From Sanderia malayensis (Eukaryota > Cnidaria > Scyphozoa > Semaeostomeae > Pelagiidae), in contig RQOL01000384.1 in the NCBI GenBank assembly GCA_013076295.1, positions 1 to 64,000 of the forward strand: a stretch of DNA of 64,000 bases, written 5' to 3'. Within the stretch, counting starts at the first letter, position 1; every line of letters begins with the position of its first letter. The notes beneath the pieces are model-generated. The model saw only the letters and a list, made by a program, of their open reading frames with translations. It had not been told where the DNA came from and ran no database searches. Shown here one piece after another: positions 61,091 through 64,000 of this stretch. The translations under genes and the position numbers were made by a program.

Positions 61091-63012
61091 TCGAGTTGGA
61101 TTTTGTTGCTGAACTTAATGTAATTATACCTCATAAAGCCCTCCTCGCTCAAAGGAAACAACTACCTTGCTGTTCACCAAAGGTAAATCAGGTTCATTTT
61201 CATTTTGGACAATCAAACAATGGATATTTAGATATAAGCGAATTTGATACTGAAATGAGAGAAAATAAAGCTCAGGTATACCCCTATTGACTTAAGGGAG
61301 ACAACTAGGCTGCTGTGAATGAGGAGAGGACAACAATGTATATTTTCATTTCATCCCTTTCAATTTCATATGTTGAGTGGAAATTGCTTAGCTTAGGCCA
61401 TTTCTACTTTACTCACGGTTTACATATAGTAGTTTGTTAGGCCAGAATTCTGGAAATTCTCCAATGAAATGTGCATTGCTCTAACCAACATCTTTCCTGG
61501 GCTTTTATTTCCGTGAATATAGTTTCCTAACCAATTTATTGACTTTGTGGCTGCCTTCTTTGTTTTACAAGCAAAGCTCATTGATATCCCCACATGAAAC
61601 TGCTTTCAACTTTCGTGTTTATCCAAAATGTTTAATTGTTGTAATGTAGATGAAGGAAGCCAGTGAAAGTCAAGTTTAAGCCCTGGGAAACTTCCACACT
61701 TTATTCACTTACCACCTTCCTCATTGCACATGCACTGCATATCTCTTTTGTCTACCACACTCATTAATACTCTTTTCCTATTTTTGTACAGATTCATTTA
61801 GTCAAAGGCAATGGAAAATTCAATCAATGCTTCAAAGTGTTCTCTTCAAATTATTTCCCAAGTCAGGTATAATATTCAACGTATGATGCTCTCTGTTCCA
61901 TATGAATCAATTAATGCACCTTGCTTAAAAAGCAGACTCAATAAATAAAGGCTCAATAATATTTCTACATTGACTACCAGTAAATGTTTTCTTAACAAAT
62001 CACTTACAGTATTCTAAACCTGTAGGTACTTAATTCTTCCTCATTGTCACTTAATGATGTTCCTTATCAGGCAGATGTGTTATCGTAAACTCAGTGTGCC
62101 AGGCACAGACAGCAATGATTTCACAACCATTACAGCACAACATTTTCAAATTTAGTGAGAAGCATACATTGTATCAATCACTCATAGAAACCTCCATTAC
62201 ACTGGACAAAACAAGCTAAGATGGCTGTTACCACACAAGCAAACATTATTAATGCATTTTAATAATCTATATGTGCATAAATATGTCTTTGTTATCTTAC
62301 TTGAATATTGAGAGTCTTGCATGATAATTTTTGATAGTTTCCCATTGTAGATATCTTTTTAACCAGAACCTCATAGTGTATGGTGTCTCCTCATTCATTC
62401 ACTGTGGAAGTGCTTGACAAAGTATTTCTGTTTTTTTTTAATCAACAACATTCCAATTGTATATATCATTGACACTTGCTTATTTCAGTATGTAGACACT
62501 GTATTACATGAACTGTACTACCATCTTACAATGTGTCTTATATCATAAAGAGCTTTCCCATACAATTAACATGCAAGCACAGAAACTTATTGAATCCTCA
62601 GAACAATTACAACATAATGGCAACTTGAAGTACAAGCTTTTTTATAAGGAACCTACATGTATAAGGTAGAAAACTTAAGGAACGTTTACTACTACAGCCA
62701 AATCACTAAGCATCTTTTAATTTTTAGTATATTAATATTTCCGCACTATTTAAAATTAGGAAGCCGGTTCCATTGATTTTCAGTACTTTTACATTATATG
62801 AAGCTTCTTCATGTGTTAACCTCTTATCTTTCACACAGCAAAACGATGAATTTGAATGCTTTTCTTGCGTCTCTACTAATTACGTCCACCAAATGCCAAA
62901 CTTAAAATTAAAACTTTTACAACTACAGTGGTCAAAGAGATCTCAAAATAACGAACTTAAACAACTAGGCCCTCAGCTAGGTTCCTTATATGTATTCTCA
63001 TCGCAATTGTAA
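61091..63012 (+). CDS. Possible small spliced gene of unknown function
   Basis: Three exon-like segments, all phase 0: one ending VNQVHFHFGQSNNGYLDISE...ENKAQ with donor cag|gtatac at 61275; 61792-61866 (IHLVKGNGKFNQCFKVFSSN...), acceptor tttgtacag and donor cag|gtataa; and 62841-63012 (NDEFECFSCVSTNYVHQMPN...YVFSSQL, stop), acceptor ctttcacacag. The start is uncertain; the first segment is open back to about 60997. Consistent phase and good splice sites support it, but I recognise no domain. It lies just downstream of the Helitron 3' end, so it could be a host gene or part of another element. Alternative: chance open segments. Confidence 0.35.
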
Positions 63013-63099
63013 TTTAATAGTTATCGCATAATTACAAGTTTTGTTGCTCTTGAAATCTACAATCACAATACAATCAATGCAGCACCACGTAATGTCTGG

Positions 63100-63840
63100 A
63101 GCTAATACTATTATCATCAGATTTTCACGGGAATTTCGGCGTCCTAGCAACAACAATAGCGGCGCGAAATTTAAAATTTCTCTTGCGTCATAGAGACATA
63201 GCGTGCGTAAAAAATTTTTTTAACCCACCACAAGAAAAACAACAATTTACGTAAGTACATGTATTTTTAATGTTGCTTTTACTTTCACATAAAATACAGG
63301 CTATTTATAACTAAACAGCTTTAAAAAAGCTCAAAGTGCTATATTTTATGTCACAATTGCCATTGCAGTGGATATTATCACAATAACAATTTTATCCTTT
63401 ACAGGTTCACTTGAAATAGATATTTGCGACTACTTCTACCGTAAGTTCATGTATTCAGTTCTGCATTTTCTGCACTTTAGTCTCTCCTCTTCATTGTAAG
63501 AAAGATAATTATTATTCATTATCTGCAGAAAATAAAACTGTGTCATATTAATACATTCAAAGTATATATTATTGAACACAAGAGAACTGACAGGCAAATT
63601 CAAACAACTGATAGCTTATTAACTCACCTTTCATTGAATGACAATGACAATTGTTTTATATATAGTGTAACATGGATACTGAAAATGAAGTTGTCATGAC
63701 TGACAATGCTGAAAGCAGTTCAGACTGAGGACGCTGAAGTCTTGAAGTGAAGGATGCTGAAACGGTGAGCCTGAAGTTGCCAACACTGTTGGAAAGGAAC
63801 CAACAGTGGTTTATTGTGGCGAAGAAACCAAGGTAACATT
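63100..63840 (+). promoter_or_regulatory. Possible promoter and first exons at the window edge
   Basis: A GC-richer patch with gcggcgcgaaatttaaa (about 63159-63175), E2F-like, is followed by a donor-like cgtaagt near 63250. An ATG at 63672 opens MDTENEVVMTDNAESSSD before a stop. A further segment ends tgtggcgaagaaaccaag|gtaaca. The pieces do not join in one frame, so the model is speculative. Confidence 0.25.
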
Positions 63841-64000
63841 GAAAAATACTTTCATCCATATATTGATAAATCTAAATAAATATTATGCATAGATTATGAA
63901 ATTGCTTTACAAGGAAAAACAATTGTATCCTATGCAAGTCACTGTTTTTAATATATTGTTGTCATATTAATCCTAGCTAATCGACTTTAGTGATATTGCA

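Noticed and set aside
63656..63859. 67-codon minus-strand frame at the right edge
   Set aside because: No motif or splice support; the plus strand has an equally weak exon-like segment.

Overview
This is eukaryotic, intron-containing, AT-rich DNA made almost entirely of transposable elements. The mix includes Penelope-like, DIRS, BEL/Pao, Helitron with short tandem-repeat-bearing Helitron relatives, KDZ-like, an integrase transposon with a HECT ligase, and RPA-like genes. It points to an invertebrate animal such as a cnidarian, sponge or mollusc; I cannot name the species. I see no clear conserved host gene, tRNA or rRNA. All family names come from motif reading, not database searches.

Layout. 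1-540: a 33-bp minisatellite and a Helitron-type 3' end. 541-3300: AT-rich DNA with a duplicated promoter region feeding a small spliced gene of unknown function. 3300-8490: tandem repeats and two abutting short Helitron-like elements with satellite cores. 8490-24950: a decayed KDZ-like transposase gene (+) converges on a multi-exon gene (-) encoding a PHD-like finger, a DUF6589-like domain and a RING-like finger. A 37-bp imperfect inverted repeat brackets the pair, and the interval also holds a Helitron-like element in an intron, a 1.2-kb foldback and another Helitron-like element. 24950-28275: Tigger-like end fragments and further Helitron-like elements.

28262-36634: one Penelope-like element broken by a 5'-truncated LINE and by a 5.7-kb terminal-inverted-repeat transposon. 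The transposon has a 6-bp target duplication and carries a HECT ubiquitin-ligase gene and a DDE integrase gene. A 1.6-kb non-autonomous element in turn splits the HECT gene beside its expected catalytic cysteine. 37600-41040: repeats, a clean reverse-strand Helitron-like copy and a broken RPA-like gene. 41684-45500: a decayed BEL/Pao element. 48430-48705: a palindromic foldback. 48960-51545: a DIRS element (-). 51556-51760: the same satellite as at 5.4-6.4 kb.

53649-60400: a near-complete Helitron with an HUH Rep and a PIF1-like helicase. Two frameshifts and one nonsense codon break the gene. Its 3' region ends in a hairpin whose stem shows compensatory changes against the copy at 480-524. 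61091-63012: a possible small spliced gene. The strongest candidates for something undescribed are the two convergent-gene elements (KDZ plus PHD/RING, and integrase plus HECT) and the hairpin-bearing satellite-core Helitron family.
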